Below are positions 37,809 to 49,848 of a stretch of DNA of 64,000 nt, in pieces. A model generated the notes under the pieces. The model had not been told where the DNA came from and did no database searches. It saw only the letters and a list, made by a program, of their open reading frames with translations. This DNA comes from Rhodomicrobium sp. (GTDB taxonomy: Bacteria; Pseudomonadota; Alphaproteobacteria; Rhizobiales; HXMU1428-3). Positions within the stretch are counted from its first letter, which is position 1. The number at the start of each line of letters is the position of its first letter. Location: assembly GCA_021604665.1 (NCBI GenBank), contig BQJK01000001.1, positions 558,001-622,000 on the forward strand, written 5' to 3'. Both the position numbers and the translations under genes were made by a program.

Positions 37809-38531
37809 TTACCCAAAGCCGCGCCATTCCTCATAGCCTTTTTGGCGCAGCATGCATGCCGGGCACTCCCCGCAGCCATACCCCCAGGCATTCAATGCTG
37901 TGCGTTCGCCATTATAACAGCTATGGCTATGCTTTCTGACAATCTCAACAAGCTGATCACCGCCAATCTCATGCGCCAGTTCCCAGCTCTCAGCTTTAGT
38001 TTTGTCCATCAACGGCGTTATAATCTTAAAATTGGTCTCCATACCAAGGTTAAGCACTGTCTCCAGCTGGCTCAATGTCTCTTGCCTGCAATCGGGGTAG
38101 CCTGAAAAATCTGTTTGGCACATACCACCAACCAGCACGCCAAAATAATTGTTGTAGCCAATTACCGCGGCGTAATGGAAGAAAAACAGGTTTCTACCCG
38201 GTACAAAACTTGTCGGCAGTCCGGTCTCACCAGTGGTGATTTCAGATGTTTGATCGGTTAACGCTGAATTTGATAAGCCATGAAAGGTAGAGAGCTCCAG
38301 CACCCTGTCAGGGCCAAGCTTATCCCCAAGCTGAGGAAGCTTGTCTCGAAGGCTTTTAATGACGCGGTCCCGGCAGTCCAGCTCCACAACATTACGCTGC
38401 CCATAGTTAAAACCAACTGTCTCAACATAATCAAAGGTCTTAAGCGCATAAGCCAAAGCTGTTGTAGAATCCTGCCCACCTGAAAAGAGAACAAGCGCCC
38501 GGCGCTGATCAAGATGTTTAAGGCTGGCCAT
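37809..38531 (-). CDS. queC: 7-cyano-7-deazaguanine synthase QueC
   Basis: QueC converts 7-carboxy-7-deazaguanine to preQ0 with ATP and ammonia. The 240 residues have the PP-loop LFSGGQDSTTAL near residue 16, FVPGRNLFF near residue 110, and the C-terminal zinc cysteines in CGYGCGECPACMLRQKG. It is the first gene of the que run, divergent from eno with a gap of about 290 bases, and separated from queE by 265 bases. The GTP cyclohydrolase that starts the pathway is not in the window. Confidence 0.96.
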   Translation of the reverse strand: MASLKHLDQRRALVLFSGGQDSTTALAYALKTFDYVETVGFNYGQRNVVELDCRDRVIKSLRDKLPQLGDKLGPDRVLELSTFHGLSNSALTDQTSEITTGETGLPTSFVPGRNLFFFHYAAVIGYNNYFGVLVGGMCQTDFSGYPDCRQETLSQLETVLNLGMETNFKIITPLMDKTKAESWELAHEIGGDQLVEIVRKHSHSCYNGERTALNAWGYGCGECPACMLRQKGYEEWRGFG

Positions 38532-38580
38532 AACATTCCTTCCACCAGAACAGGCTGTATTTTAAATATGGGCAGAATAA

Positions 38581-40098
<1,518 letters not shown>

Positions 40099-40138
40099 GC
40101 CAATATTTCTGCAAACGGCATAATGACGATCCTAACAA

Positions 40139-40174
40139 GGGACACCCGCTATGAAAGCGGGTGGCCCTTTTTTA
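40139..40174 (+). terminator. Intrinsic terminator after eno
   Basis: An 8-bp stem CACCCGCT/AGCGGGTG (40143-40150 and 40156-40163), extended by GGG/CCC across one mismatch, is followed by seven T. It is a textbook intrinsic terminator for eno. Confidence 0.93.
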
Positions 40175-40386
40175 TTATAAGCGATCAGCCAGAATAGTGA
40201 ACTTAATTAACCCGCAACAAAGAGGCCATTTTGCAAAAGATGATTTGTTGACATTTGTTAACCTAACTTAAGAAAGTCTCAACAAAAAATTGTTCAAAAA
40301 ACCTGCGAAGCCATTGAAAAAAGGTGAGAAAATAGCGCGTTGCTTAAGGCGGCATTAACCCGCCGGGCCTAAAGTCAAATCTGTAA
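40175..40386 (+). promoter_or_regulatory. Promoter region of ftsB
   Basis: The gap is AT-rich and contains TTGACA at 40248-40253, a good -35 match, but no convincing -10 at 16-18 bases. A TTAA-N6-TTAA sequence at 40258-40271 resembles but does not match the CtrA box spacing. Confidence 0.35.
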
Positions 40387-40728
40387 TTGATCGGTGAAGA
40401 GTTGGTATTGCGTTTGTTTACCCGGTATTACAATTTGATTGGCAAAAGAGCCCGCGCTACACTACCTGTAGCTGTGTGCGCAGGGCTCTTTTGCTATTTC
40501 TCCATCCATTTTGCTGGTGGAGACCATGGGCTGGAAGCCCGCGACCGCTTGCATCTGCGTGTTGCTCAGCTTGAAGCCTCCCTCGAAGAAATCTCCCGTG
40601 AACGCGCCATTTATGAGCGCAGAATAAACCTGGTCAGCTCTGGCCGTGTTAGCCGCGACTTAGCAGATGAATTGGCCCGCAAATCCCTGCAATATGCCCA
40701 TCCGCAAGAAATCGTCATTTTTGAGTAG
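40387..40728 (+). CDS. ftsB: Septum formation initiator FtsB/DivIC family protein
   Basis: FtsB is a small bitopic membrane protein that works with FtsL and FtsQ in the division ring. The 113 residues have one membrane helix (about 27-45) followed by a coiled coil (about 50-78, RLHLRVAQLEASLEEISRERAIYERR) and a short tail ending FE, all typical. The frame has no ATG; TTG 40387 is used, with TTG codons at 40402, 40408 and 40414 as alternatives. The position between eno and pdhA is conserved in the class and supports the call. Confidence 0.82.
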   Translation: MIGEELVLRLFTRYYNLIGKRARATLPVAVCAGLFCYFSIHFAGGDHGLEARDRLHLRVAQLEASLEEISRERAIYERRINLVSSGRVSRDLADELARKSLQYAHPQEIVIFE

Positions 40729-40905
40729 CATCTTCAGACAATATTGTTGATCATCATTTCACAGATTTTTATAGTCGAAAGGTCAAAAAAATAGACCTGC
40801 GGCGAGAAATGCGTTGAAACAATACTAAAGTTGATAATATATCTAGACTATAAGCGGCGCATACCGCCCCTTCATTCCACTCCTGAATAGTGAGGTCTAA
40901 TCCGC

Positions 40906-41925
40906 GTGAGCTCCGATCATAAGAAATCCACCAAACAGTCAGCAGTGAAACCTGAAAAGGTGAAACCCAAACAAAAAATCGAGCTTTATCGCCAGATGCT
41001 TCTGATCCGCCGGTTTGAGGAAAAAGCCGGCCAGCTTTATGGCATGGGCCATATTGGCGGCTTCTGCCATCTCTATATCGGCCAGGAAGCTGTCGTTACA
41101 GGCATGAATGCCGTGAAGGAAGAGGGCGACCAGGTTATCACCGGCTATAGGGACCATGGCCATATGCTTGTTTGCGGTATGGAGCCAAACGGCGTCATGG
41201 CAGAGCTAACTGGCCGTGAAGGTGGGTATTCACGGGGCAAGGGCGGCTCCATGCATATGTTTTCCGTTGAAAAGAAATTTTATGGCGGCCATGGCATTGT
41301 CGGGGCACAAGTCCCCCTGGGCACCGGGCTGGCCTTTGCAAATAAATACCGCGACAATGGCAACGTATCCATGGCTTATTTCGGTGACGGCGCTGCCAAC
41401 CAAGGCCAGGTCTATGAAAGTTTTAACATGGCGAAACTCTGGAGCCTGCCTGTTGTTTTTGTCATAGAAAATAACCGTTATGGCATGGGCACCAGCATTG
41501 AGCGCGCCTCATCCACAACAGATCTCTCCCATCGCGGTGCCAGCTTCGACATCCCTGGTATCAAATGCGATGGCATGGACGTTTTCAAGGTGATGCAAGC
41601 TGGTAAAGAGGCGCTGGCCCATGCGCGCAGTGGCAAAGGCCCCTTCATCATAGAGATGGTTACTTACCGTTATCGTGGTCATTCCATGTCAGACCCGGCC
41701 AAATATCGCAGCCGCGATGAGGTTGATGAAATGCGCAAGGACCATGACCCAATCACCACATTAAAAGATATGCTGCTTGAAGATGGCGATATTGATGAAG
41801 CCGGTCTGAAAGAAATTGACGCTGAGATTAGAAAAGTCGTTAGCGAAGCAGCGGAATTTGCACAAAACTCCCCAGAGCCGAAAACAGACGAGCTGTATAC
41901 GGATATTCTGGTTGCGAACGATTAA
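40906..41925 (+). CDS. pdhA: Pyruvate dehydrogenase E1 component, alpha subunit
   Basis: With PdhB this forms the thiamine-diphosphate decarboxylase of the pyruvate dehydrogenase complex. The 339 residues contain the thiamine motif GDGAANQGQVYESFNMA to ENN, the IGQEAVVTGM segment, and the RGHSMSDPAKYR loop. The start is GTG 40906, preceded by GAGG 10 bases upstream. The N-terminal 25 residues are Lys-rich. It leads the cluster pdhA-pdhB-pdhC-lpd. The heterotetrameric E1 type, rather than the AceE type of enteric bacteria, is usual in Alphaproteobacteria. Confidence 0.97.
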   Translation: MSSDHKKSTKQSAVKPEKVKPKQKIELYRQMLLIRRFEEKAGQLYGMGHIGGFCHLYIGQEAVVTGMNAVKEEGDQVITGYRDHGHMLVCGMEPNGVMAELTGREGGYSRGKGGSMHMFSVEKKFYGGHGIVGAQVPLGTGLAFANKYRDNGNVSMAYFGDGAANQGQVYESFNMAKLWSLPVVFVIENNRYGMGTSIERASSTTDLSHRGASFDIPGIKCDGMDVFKVMQAGKEALAHARSGKGPFIIEMVTYRYRGHSMSDPAKYRSRDEVDEMRKDHDPITTLKDMLLEDGDIDEAGLKEIDAEIRKVVSEAAEFAQNSPEPKTDELYTDILVAND

Positions 41926-41954
41926 TATCACACCAACTCATGTGAGGACTATAA

Positions 41955-43292
41955 ATGCCAGTTGAGGTCTTAATGCCGGCTCTCTCCCCCACCATGGAGA
42001 AGGGCACGCTTGCTAAATGGCATGTCAGTGAAGGCGATACGGTTGGCTCCGGTGATGTCATTGCTGAAATTGAAACCGATAAAGCCACGATGGAAGTTGA
42101 ATCCGTCGAGGAGGGCCGTATCGGCAAAATTCTGGTTTCGGAAGGCACGCTGGATGTCCCGGTTAACGCCCCCATCGCCATTATTCTCTATGAGGGAGAT
42201 GATGAAAACACGCCGCTACCAGAGGGCAGTAAACAACAAGCTGAGCCAGATGCCAAAGAGAGCGCGGCACCAGAAAAACAGGAAGAGCCAGAAAAAGCGC
42301 CAACCAATCAGGTGAAAATCACCGTCCGAGAAGCCCTTCGCGATGCGATGGCAGAAGAAATGCGCAAAGACGAAACAGTCTTTGTCATGGGCGAAGAGGT
42401 CGCGGAATATCAAGGGGCGTATAAAGTTACCCAAGGCTTGCTGGACGAGTTTGGCGCCAGACGGGTCATTGATACACCGATTACGGAATATGGCTTTGCC
42501 GGCATTGGTTGCGGCGCCGCAATGGCTGGCCTCCGCCCAATCGTGGAGTTTATGACCTTCAATTTTGCCATGCAGGCCATTGATCATATCATCAATTCAG
42601 CCGCCAAAACCCTTTATATGTCCGGCGGGCAAATGCGTTGCCCAATTGTATTTCGCGGGCCAAATGGCGCGGCCTCCCGCGTCGGGGCCCAGCATAGCCA
42701 GGATTACTCTGCCTGGTATGCAAGCGTCCCCGGCCTCAAGGTCATTGCGCCCTATACGGCGGCAGATGCCAAAGGTCTGTTAAAGGCCGCCATCAGAGAC
42801 CCAAACCCTGTGGTCTTCCTTGAAAATGAAATGCTCTACGGCCAATCATTCGACGTTCCTGATACAGATGACCATATCGTCCCAATTGGCAAAGCAAACA
42901 TCCGCCAACAGGGCGATGATGTCACCATCGTTTCTTATTCCAGAGGCCTCGCCTATGTCGAGGAGGCAGATGCGGCATTGAAAGAGCTCAATATAAATGC
43001 AGAAGTCATTGACCTTAGAACACTGCGCCCGCTTGATATGGAAACCATATTAACCTCGGTTAAAAAAACCAACCGTCTCATCGTGGTGGAAGAGGGCTGG
43101 CCAGTATGCTCCGTTGGGTCTGAAATATGCAGCGCTGTCTCGAGCCTCGCCTTTGATGATCTGGATGCCCCCTGCCTCAAAGTCTCAGGCAAGGATGTGC
43201 CAATGCCCTATGCTGCTAATCTCGAAAAGCTCGCCCTGCCAACCGCAGGCGATATTGTCGAAGCCGTGAAAAAAGTGACCTACACTCAATAA
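41955..43292 (+). CDS. pdhB: Pyruvate dehydrogenase E1 component, beta subunit, with lipoyl domain
   Basis: The 445 residues comprise an N-terminal lipoyl domain (1-80, lipoylated K43 in [10 protein letters not shown]), a flexible Pro/Glu/Ala/Lys linker (80-118), and a transketolase-type beta subunit (119-445) with [14 protein letters not shown] and RVIDTPITE. The extra lipoyl domain on E1 beta is an established feature of Alphaproteobacteria. Its lipoyl domain is very like that of PdhC in the next gene, suggesting copying of the domain within this operon. It starts 29 bases after pdhA. Confidence 0.97.
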   Translation: MPVEVLMPALSPTMEKGTLAKWHVSEGDTVGSGDVIAEIETDKATMEVESVEEGRIGKILVSEGTLDVPVNAPIAIILYEGDDENTPLPEGSKQQAEPDAKESAAPEKQEEPEKAPTNQVKITVREALRDAMAEEMRKDETVFVMGEEVAEYQGAYKVTQGLLDEFGARRVIDTPITEYGFAGIGCGAAMAGLRPIVEFMTFNFAMQAIDHIINSAAKTLYMSGGQMRCPIVFRGPNGAASRVGAQHSQDYSAWYASVPGLKVIAPYTAADAKGLLKAAIRDPNPVVFLENEMLYGQSFDVPDTDDHIVPIGKANIRQQGDDVTIVSYSRGLAYVEEADAALKELNINAEVIDLRTLRPLDMETILTSVKKTNRLIVVEEGWPVCSVGSEICSAVSSLAFDDLDAPCLKVSGKDVPMPYAANLEKLALPTAGDIVEAVKKVTYTQ

Positions 43293-43307
43293 GTAAAGAG
43301 AGCCGCA

Positions 43308-44699
43308 ATGCCCACTCCCATTCTCATGCCGGCCCTGTCACCCACTATGGAAACCGGTACCCTTGCCAAATGGCATGTAAAAATCGGTGATGAAGTGTCC
43401 TCAGGCGATATCATCGCAGAGATAGAAACAGACAAAGCAACCATGGAAGTCGAAGCCGTAGAAGAAGGCCGCATCGGCGCTATTTATATTGATGAAGGGA
43501 CCAAGGAAGTTAAGGTCAATTCAACCATAGCCATGCTTCTGGAAGAGGGTGAAGATGAAAGCGCTTTAGAAGATATTTCCAAAGAAGCCACAAACCCGGG
43601 TGACAAAAATAAAGACGCAGCCCAGCCCAGCTCAAAAGACAAGGCGGATGATGGTAATGATAGCCCGGCAGCAGGTGCCTCTGATAATATCAACAAAGCA
43701 GCTGCCAAAAGAAGCGAAAGTAACTCAGAGCGTATTATCGCCTCCCCGCTCGCCAAACGCCTCGCAAACCAAAACAATCTTGACCTAAAAGCCATAAACG
43801 GTAGTGGCCCCAATGGCCGCATTGTCAAAAGTGATATTGAAGCCGCTATAAATTCAGGTAGCGCTAAAAAATCATTTCCTCAAGCTGAGGGGCGCGAACT
43901 AACAGCACCCATTCACCACGGTGAGGCTGGCAACGCCGCTCCCGGCACAGCGGTTATTCGCCCGGTCAGCGACAAAGAGATTTTCGCAACTTATGAGGAA
44001 GGCACCTACGATCTTGTCCCCATAGATAATATGCGCCGCACAGTGGCAGACCGGCTAACAGTTGCCAAAACCACCATCCCACATTTTTACCTGACCATAG
44101 ATTGTGAGCTGGAACAGCTTTTAGCCGCCCGCAAACGGTTAAATGAGAACGCCCCAAAAGAAGGGCCAGCCGCCTTTAAACTCTCGGTCAATGATTTCAT
44201 AATCAAGGCCATGGCGTTGGCACTGCAATATGTCCCCGCCGCCAATTCCACCTGGTCTGAAAGCGGCATTCTCCGCCATAAGCGCTCAGACGTTTCAGTC
44301 GCGGTTTCAGTTGAGGGCGGCTTATATACCCCCGTTATTCGCCATGCAGATCTAAAAACCCTTTCAGAAATTTCAAATGAAATGAAAGATCTGGCGCAGC
44401 GGGCCCGCTCCAAAAAACTCAGCCCAAATGATTATATTGGCGGTACCACCTCCATCTCTAATCTCGGCATGATGGGCATTAAAAAATTCGATGCGGTCAT
44501 CAACCCGCCGCAGTCAACCATTCTGGCAATCGGCAGCGGTGAAAAGCGGGCCGTGGTTATCGGTGATGATGTTAAAATCCGCACCATGATGACAGCCACC
44601 CTCTCTTGTGATCACCGGGTGGTGGATGGCGCGCTGGGAGCAGAGCTGCTGGCAGCATTCAAAGGCTTCATCGAAGACCCTGTGACCATGCTGGTTTAA
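43308..44699 (+). CDS. pdhC: Dihydrolipoamide acetyltransferase (E2) of pyruvate dehydrogenase
   Basis: E2 forms the core of the complex and moves the acetyl group to CoA. The 463 residues show a lipoyl domain (1-80, K43), a long charged linker, a peripheral-subunit-binding domain (about 143-180, [15 protein letters not shown] and [10 protein letters not shown]), a second linker, and the catalytic domain from about 230, ending with H436 and D440 in [10 protein letters not shown]. It starts 15 bases after pdhB. Confidence 0.97.
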   Translation: MPTPILMPALSPTMETGTLAKWHVKIGDEVSSGDIIAEIETDKATMEVEAVEEGRIGAIYIDEGTKEVKVNSTIAMLLEEGEDESALEDISKEATNPGDKNKDAAQPSSKDKADDGNDSPAAGASDNINKAAAKRSESNSERIIASPLAKRLANQNNLDLKAINGSGPNGRIVKSDIEAAINSGSAKKSFPQAEGRELTAPIHHGEAGNAAPGTAVIRPVSDKEIFATYEEGTYDLVPIDNMRRTVADRLTVAKTTIPHFYLTIDCELEQLLAARKRLNENAPKEGPAAFKLSVNDFIIKAMALALQYVPAANSTWSESGILRHKRSDVSVAVSVEGGLYTPVIRHADLKTLSEISNEMKDLAQRARSKKLSPNDYIGGTTSISNLGMMGIKKFDAVINPPQSTILAIGSGEKRAVVIGDDVKIRTMMTATLSCDHRVVDGALGAELLAAFKGFIEDPVTMLV

Positions 44700-44773
44700 T
44701 CACCATTGTGTAATGCTAGTCTGATTTTGCGAATGACCAGTCAGATCTTACGAACGAAATGGGAGCTAAGTTT

Positions 44774-46165
44774 ATGAGCACTACCTATGATGTCGCGATA
44801 ATTGGCGGTGGCCCCGGCGGTTATGTGGCGGCCATACGTGCCAGCCAGCTTGGGCTCAACCCTGTGCTCATTGAGCGGGAGCATCTGGGCGGCATTTGCC
44901 TGAATTGGGGCTGCATCCCAACCAAAGCGCTGCTTCGCTCCGCTGAAATTTACAACAGCATCAAACATGCAGAAGAGTTCGGCATCACCGTTGAAAAGGC
45001 CAGCTTTGATTTTGATAAAATCATTAAGCGATCACGCGATGTCTCTAAAAAACTGACCCAGGGCGTTGGCTACCTGATGAAGAAAAACAAAGTCACAGTC
45101 ATTGAAGGAACAGCGAAACTAACCGGCAAAAACAGCCTCTCTGTGAAAACCAAAGATGGTGAGCAAAAGATCAGCGCCAAAAATATCATCATCGCAACTG
45201 GCGCAAGAGCCCGGAACCTAAAAGACCTTGAACCAGATGGTAAATTCATCTGGACCTATAAAGAAGCGCTGCTGCCTGATGAAATGCCAAAGCGCCTTTG
45301 TGTCATCGGCTCAGGGGCCATCGGGGTCGAGTTCGCCAATTTCTTTAATGCCCTTGGCAGTGAAGTCACCATTGTTGAAATGGCAGACCGCATCACACCA
45401 GCTGAAGATGAAGAAATTTCAGCAATGGCTCAAAAAGCGTTTCAAAAAGCCGGGATCACCATAAAAACCGGCAGCACTGTGTCAGCTATCAATAAGAGCA
45501 AAAAGCAAATCGAGTTGACAATCAAAACAGGGAATAAAGAGGAACCACAAAACTTTGATCGCGTCATCGTTGCCATCGGCATAGTACCGAATGTTGAAGA
45601 TATCGGCCTTGAGGCGCTCAGCATTGAAATGGACCGGGGCTTTATCAAAACTGATGGTTACGGCAACACCAATATAGAGGGTGTGTTCGCCATTGGCGAT
45701 GTAACGAACCCACCATGGCTTGCCCATAAAGCCAGCCATGAAGGCATAATCGCTATAGAGACAATCGCCGGCCATAAGGTCGCGCCCTTAGACCCTATGA
45801 GCATCCCTGGCTGCACATACACCAGCCCTCAAATTGCCTCCGTTGGCATGACAGAAAAACAAGCCACAGAAGCCGGGCACAAAATAAAGGTCGGCCGCTT
45901 CCCCTTCCAGGCCAATGGTAAAGCCCTGGCCCTGGGTGAACCAGACGGCATGATCAAAACTATATTCGATGAAAAAACAGGAGAGCTGTTAGGCGCTCAT
46001 ATGATCGGCGCTGAAGTGACAGAGCTTATCCAGGGTTATACGGTTGCTCAAAAGCTGGAGACCACAGAGCATGAACTGATGGAAACTGTCTTCCCGCACC
46101 CAACCCTATCAGAAATGATGCATGAAGCCGTGCTCGATGCCTATGGTAAAGCCCTGCACTTCTAA
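44774..46165 (+). CDS. lpd: Dihydrolipoyl dehydrogenase (E3)
   Basis: This flavoprotein reoxidises the lipoyl groups and makes NADH. The 463 residues have the FAD motif GGGPGGYVAA, the redox pair C42 and C47 in GICLNWGCIPTK, the NAD motif GSGAIGVEFA near residue 180, and the C-terminal His-Glu pair in PHPTLSE. The start at 44774 has GGGAG 8 bases upstream; an ATG at 44759 is an alternative. It ends the pdh operon, ahead of a hairpin terminator. Confidence 0.97.
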   Translation: MSTTYDVAIIGGGPGGYVAAIRASQLGLNPVLIEREHLGGICLNWGCIPTKALLRSAEIYNSIKHAEEFGITVEKASFDFDKIIKRSRDVSKKLTQGVGYLMKKNKVTVIEGTAKLTGKNSLSVKTKDGEQKISAKNIIIATGARARNLKDLEPDGKFIWTYKEALLPDEMPKRLCVIGSGAIGVEFANFFNALGSEVTIVEMADRITPAEDEEISAMAQKAFQKAGITIKTGSTVSAINKSKKQIELTIKTGNKEEPQNFDRVIVAIGIVPNVEDIGLEALSIEMDRGFIKTDGYGNTNIEGVFAIGDVTNPPWLAHKASHEGIIAIETIAGHKVAPLDPMSIPGCTYTSPQIASVGMTEKQATEAGHKIKVGRFPFQANGKALALGEPDGMIKTIFDEKTGELLGAHMIGAEVTELIQGYTVAQKLETTEHELMETVFPHPTLSEMMHEAVLDAYGKALHF

Positions 46166-46223
46166 CCGCTAGAATCTCTGCGCGTAAGGTAATCTCTTAG
46201 GGCCATTCACCTGCCAATAAACT

Positions 46224-46257
46224 AAGCCGCTCCTAATCCTGAGGGCGGCTTTTCTCT
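46224..46257 (+). terminator. Probable terminator after lpd
   Basis: AAGCCGC (46224-46230) pairs with GCGGCTT (46245-46251), followed by TTCTC. It overlaps the last codons of the convergent acyltransferase gene, so only the plus-strand reading is a plausible terminator. Confidence 0.55.
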
Positions 46258-47354
46258 GGCAAAGATCTTAACCCTTGAGCGGCACCCAGCCCCAGTAATT
46301 CTTGAAATCTCCGGTCAATAAATTTCACACTGGCCAAGGCCGGGCGCTCAACAAAATGCCAGGACAGCATCGCCGCCCCCACCACAAGCGGTAGACTATA
46401 AAGAAACAGGGCGTGAGGATCACTCTCCTCAAGTTTTTGATGCATCATCTGCTCAACCGGGTAATGCCAAATGTAAATACCGTAGGAATAATCGCCCGCC
46501 AGATTATAAAAGCGCAGCGGCCCGCCAGGCACAAACCCAACCCATATTCCAAGGTAAGCTGTAGCCGGAATAATCAAAGCTTCTCCCGCTACATAGCCCC
46601 AGTGGTACATCGCTAAAATAGCAACTCCCAACCCAATTAGCCCCGGCCAGAGTTTCAGATGGATCTTGTCCTGATACACAAAGAACAACACACCAATTAA
46701 AAACGCATAGCTGAAATGGGCCAGATGATTGATAAACGCAATTTCACGAAGGTCAGTGAAATAGGTGGCAAAAAGATAGAACAGCACAAATAGACAAGAG
46801 AGCACCGGCAATAAAATACCCCGGACCAATAACCCCGTGACCCCGGCAAAAAGCACAGCCGTATAAAGAATAAAATCATAACGCAGCGTCCAAAGCGGTA
46901 TGTTCACCTCACCGGCCATAGGCTGATTTTCAAAAACCCCCGGCAAGGTCATATCAGGCTGCAAAAGCATGGTAGCCAGGATATAAGCCCAGCTTGCAGA
47001 AGATGAAAAATATTCTGCCAGTGAAAGCTCACTTACAAAAGGCCCAATCACCAAAGCCGTAACAAGAGTAACCAGCAACAAACCCGGCATCACACGCATC
47101 ACCCGTGAGGTCGTGTAAGAAACGACGGAAAGTCGTTTCTGCCAGCTCGCCGTTACAAACATTCCGGACATAGTGAAAAACATGTTCAGCGCTGTATGCC
47201 CAATTGTGTAGAGAACAGGGTGCGTCTCAAATGAGATATCGGCAACACCTGAAATAAAGTACGCATGCCCAAACATAATCAACAGCGCACCGATGACCCG
47301 CAGCAGATTAAAATTATTATTTCGCCCGCCCATATAGTCTGAAAGCGTGTGCAT
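46233..47354 (-). CDS. Acyltransferase 3 family integral membrane protein (copy 1)
   Basis: The 373-residue protein has about ten predicted membrane helices and the acyltransferase 3 (OafA/OpgC/NodX-like) signature of Arg and His ten residues apart in the first helix (R19 and H30), with WTLRYDFILY and YSYGIYIWHYPVEQM typical of the family. Such enzymes O-acylate surface sugars such as lipopolysaccharide O-antigen or glucans. The substrate cannot be inferred. It is 12 bases after its paralogue and must be cotranscribed with it. The pair is inserted between lpd and lipA. Confidence 0.85.
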   Translation of the reverse strand: MHTLSDYMGGRNNNFNLLRVIGALLIMFGHAYFISGVADISFETHPVLYTIGHTALNMFFTMSGMFVTASWQKRLSVVSYTTSRVMRVMPGLLLVTLVTALVIGPFVSELSLAEYFSSSASWAYILATMLLQPDMTLPGVFENQPMAGEVNIPLWTLRYDFILYTAVLFAGVTGLLVRGILLPVLSCLFVLFYLFATYFTDLREIAFINHLAHFSYAFLIGVLFFVYQDKIHLKLWPGLIGLGVAILAMYHWGYVAGEALIIPATAYLGIWVGFVPGGPLRFYNLAGDYSYGIYIWHYPVEQMMHQKLEESDPHALFLYSLPLVVGAAMLSWHFVERPALASVKFIDRRFQELLGLGAAQGLRSLPEKSRPQD

Positions 47355-47366
47355 AATACTTCCCCT

Positions 47367-48461
47367 CTACCTAATGACTGTGTCTGCAGGCGATAAGCGC
47401 AACCAACCGCTAATACGCCGAGATAAAACCGGTAAGAGAGAAAGAGCCGGGCGCTCAATCAAGTGCCAGGAGAGCACCGCGGCGACCAGAGCAATAGGCA
47501 ATGCGGTAATGAATAAACCAGCAACTGTATATTCACTGTTAAACTTCATTAGCACCTGCTCAATGGGGAAGTGGTAAATATAGATACCATATGAATAGTC
47601 ACCAAGTTGATTATAACCGCGCACAGCACCACGAGGTACAAAGGCCAGCCAAAACACAGCATAAGCCGAGGCAACTAGAATAAGCGGCTCACTCATATAT
47701 GGGCCTATAAACCAATAAGCCGCGAAAGCTGAAAAAGCCAAACCAAGCATAAGAGGTAGAGAAAGCGGTACATGATCTCGGTAAATATAAAAAAAGGTAC
47801 CGATGAAAAAGCTCATCCCAAAATGCATGAGATGCTCAATCACAGTGATTTCTCTAAGGGGCGTGAGATAGGTGATGACTAAATATCCAGCCACAACAAA
47901 AAAGCTGAGAGCTATAAAATGCCGCCCAGCTTTCAGCAGCCCAGCCAAACCAAAGACCGCAAGCCCAATATAGCAAACAAACTCATAACGGAGCGTCCAT
48001 AGCGCCTCATCAATTTCATTGGGGTTGACGTTAGATACAAAAACACCGAGCAAGCGGGCATCAGGATCTAGCGAAACTGTGAGAGGCACATAAACCCATG
48101 TTGAAAGCGCGCTGAAATAATCAGCCAGGCTAACCTCTGTTACAAGTGGCCCCATCACAAAAGCCAGAATGAGCGCCAGTACCAATATGCCCGGCAATAA
48201 CCGCAATCCACGGGCTGTAAAATAAGTCACTAAATCGTGGCGGCGTTCAAAGCTGAGCGCAATGAGAAATCCGCTGGCTATAAAGAAGAAATTCAGCACA
48301 ATCTGGCTGGTCATATAAAGGCCAGCATATCTCTCATTCGACATAAGCGGCCCAAGCACCATAAAGTAGCAATGGTAATAGGAAATGAAAATGGCAGCCA
48401 GGACCCGTAACAGGTTAAAGTTATTGTCACGGCCATTCATAAAATATGAAATAGATTTCAT
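47367..48461 (-). CDS. Acyltransferase 3 family integral membrane protein (copy 2)
   Basis: This 364-residue membrane protein is a close relative of its neighbour: both open with NNFNLLRV, share R19 and H30, and carry a WTLRYxF and a GDYSYGIYIxHFPIEQ-type segment. The start at 48461 is chosen because it aligns exactly with the start of copy 1; an upstream frame to 48545 adds 28 residues starting with TTG and is less likely. It is the first gene of the pair, which arose by tandem duplication. The function is presumably acylation of a surface polysaccharide. Confidence 0.83.
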   Translation of the reverse strand: MKSISYFMNGRDNNFNLLRVLAAIFISYYHCYFMVLGPLMSNERYAGLYMTSQIVLNFFFIASGFLIALSFERRHDLVTYFTARGLRLLPGILVLALILAFVMGPLVTEVSLADYFSALSTWVYVPLTVSLDPDARLLGVFVSNVNPNEIDEALWTLRYEFVCYIGLAVFGLAGLLKAGRHFIALSFFVVAGYLVITYLTPLREITVIEHLMHFGMSFFIGTFFYIYRDHVPLSLPLMLGLAFSAFAAYWFIGPYMSEPLILVASAYAVFWLAFVPRGAVRGYNQLGDYSYGIYIYHFPIEQVLMKFNSEYTVAGLFITALPIALVAAVLSWHLIERPALSLLPVLSRRISGWLRLSPADTVIR

Positions 48462-48750
48462 AAGCCTCATGCTCTGTGACCCGCTCATCTGGGTTGCGAG
48501 CCCTTGAAAAAGCGCTTGCTTCATTTCAGGGGCGTCAGAATGCAACTTACCCCACTATAAATATTGTGCTCCATTACCGCGAGCACATCTCATGCTACCT
48601 GTTTACATCATATGTGTTAGCATATATTTGATAGAGCGGCCCTAAATGCTAAATCTACGGTAACTTTGCATAGTTACTTACTAATCAATGCATTCCATCG
48701 GGCAAACCACCAAAACAAACAAACTTTCTCGGGTTTTGAGGCACAATTGA

Positions 48751-49773
48751 ATGGTTACAGTCATTAACACAATCAATAACCATAGCACCCCAGCCAGTAA
48801 GGGCAGGGCTGATGAGGCCGCGCAGCCCGTTCGCCACCCGGAAAAGCGCAACCGTCCAGATGCTATACCCCTGCGCAAGCCAGACTGGATCCGCGTTAAA
48901 GCACCAGGTTCCAGAGAGTGGGCAAAAACCAAAGCCATTGTTAAAGAGCATAACCTGCACACAGTCTGTGAAGAGGCCGCCTGTCCCAATATTGGTGAAT
49001 GCTGGGAAAAACGTCACGCCACCATGATGATTATGGGAGAGATCTGCACAAGGGCTTGTGCCTTTTGTAATGTGCGCACCGGGCTGCCCCTGCCGCTGGA
49101 TGACAGCGAGCCAACCCGCGTGGCAGATGCTGTTGCCAAGCTTGGCTTAAACCATGTGGTCATCACCTCTGTTGATCGTGATGATCTTGGTGATGGCGGC
49201 GCTGTTCATTTTGCCAGCGTCATTACCGCCATCAGAAAAGCCGCCCCTGACACCACAATCGAAGTCTTAACTCCGGATTTCCTCCGCAAAGAGGGCGCGC
49301 TGGAAATTGTCGTCGCAGCAAAGCCGGATGTTTTTAATCATAATCTTGAAACAGTGCCCAGCCTTTATCTCGATATCCGCCCCGGGGCCCGCTATTTCCA
49401 CTCTCTCCGCCTGCTGCAAAAAGTCAAAGAGCTGGACCCGATGATGTTCACCAAATCAGGCATTATGGTTGGCCTTGGTGAAGAGCGTAAAGAAGTGCTG
49501 CAACTGATGGATGACCTCAGAAGCGCTGAAGTTGATTTCATCACCATTGGCCAATATTTACAGCCAACCCTAAAACATGCGGTGATTGATCGTTTCGTAA
49601 CGCCTGAAGAATTTAATTCACTAGAACAGGTTGCCTATGCAAAAGGGTTCCTGAAAGCCTCATGCTCACCGCTGACCCGCTCATCGCATCATGCTGGTGA
49701 AGATTTTAGTGATCTTGTCGCTGCCAGGGCTAAGAAACTCACAGGCTCATCCGAGCCCACACCAAACGCATAG
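48751..49773 (+). CDS. lipA: Lipoyl synthase LipA (radical SAM)
   Basis: LipA inserts two sulfurs into octanoyl groups to make lipoyl cofactors, including those on PdhB and PdhC encoded just upstream. The 340 residues contain the auxiliary cluster motif [13 protein letters not shown] and the radical SAM motif in [10 protein letters not shown], plus GLGE and RSSHHA near the C-terminus. The start is ATG 48751. The N-terminal 50 residues are basic and poorly conserved, as usual. Confidence 0.96.
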   Translation: MVTVINTINNHSTPASKGRADEAAQPVRHPEKRNRPDAIPLRKPDWIRVKAPGSREWAKTKAIVKEHNLHTVCEEAACPNIGECWEKRHATMMIMGEICTRACAFCNVRTGLPLPLDDSEPTRVADAVAKLGLNHVVITSVDRDDLGDGGAVHFASVITAIRKAAPDTTIEVLTPDFLRKEGALEIVVAAKPDVFNHNLETVPSLYLDIRPGARYFHSLRLLQKVKELDPMMFTKSGIMVGLGEERKEVLQLMDDLRSAEVDFITIGQYLQPTLKHAVIDRFVTPEEFNSLEQVAYAKGFLKASCSPLTRSSHHAGEDFSDLVAARAKKLTGSSEPTPNA

Positions 49774-49848
49774 AAAAACTAACGGTGAACCAAACTCTCT
49801 AAGCAGAGAGAAGCTGCATAACTCAACGAATAGAGCGCCTGCAACTAT

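Noticed and set aside
40258-40271. CtrA box before ftsB
   Set aside because: The two TTAA halves are six bases apart, not seven, so the established spacing is not met.
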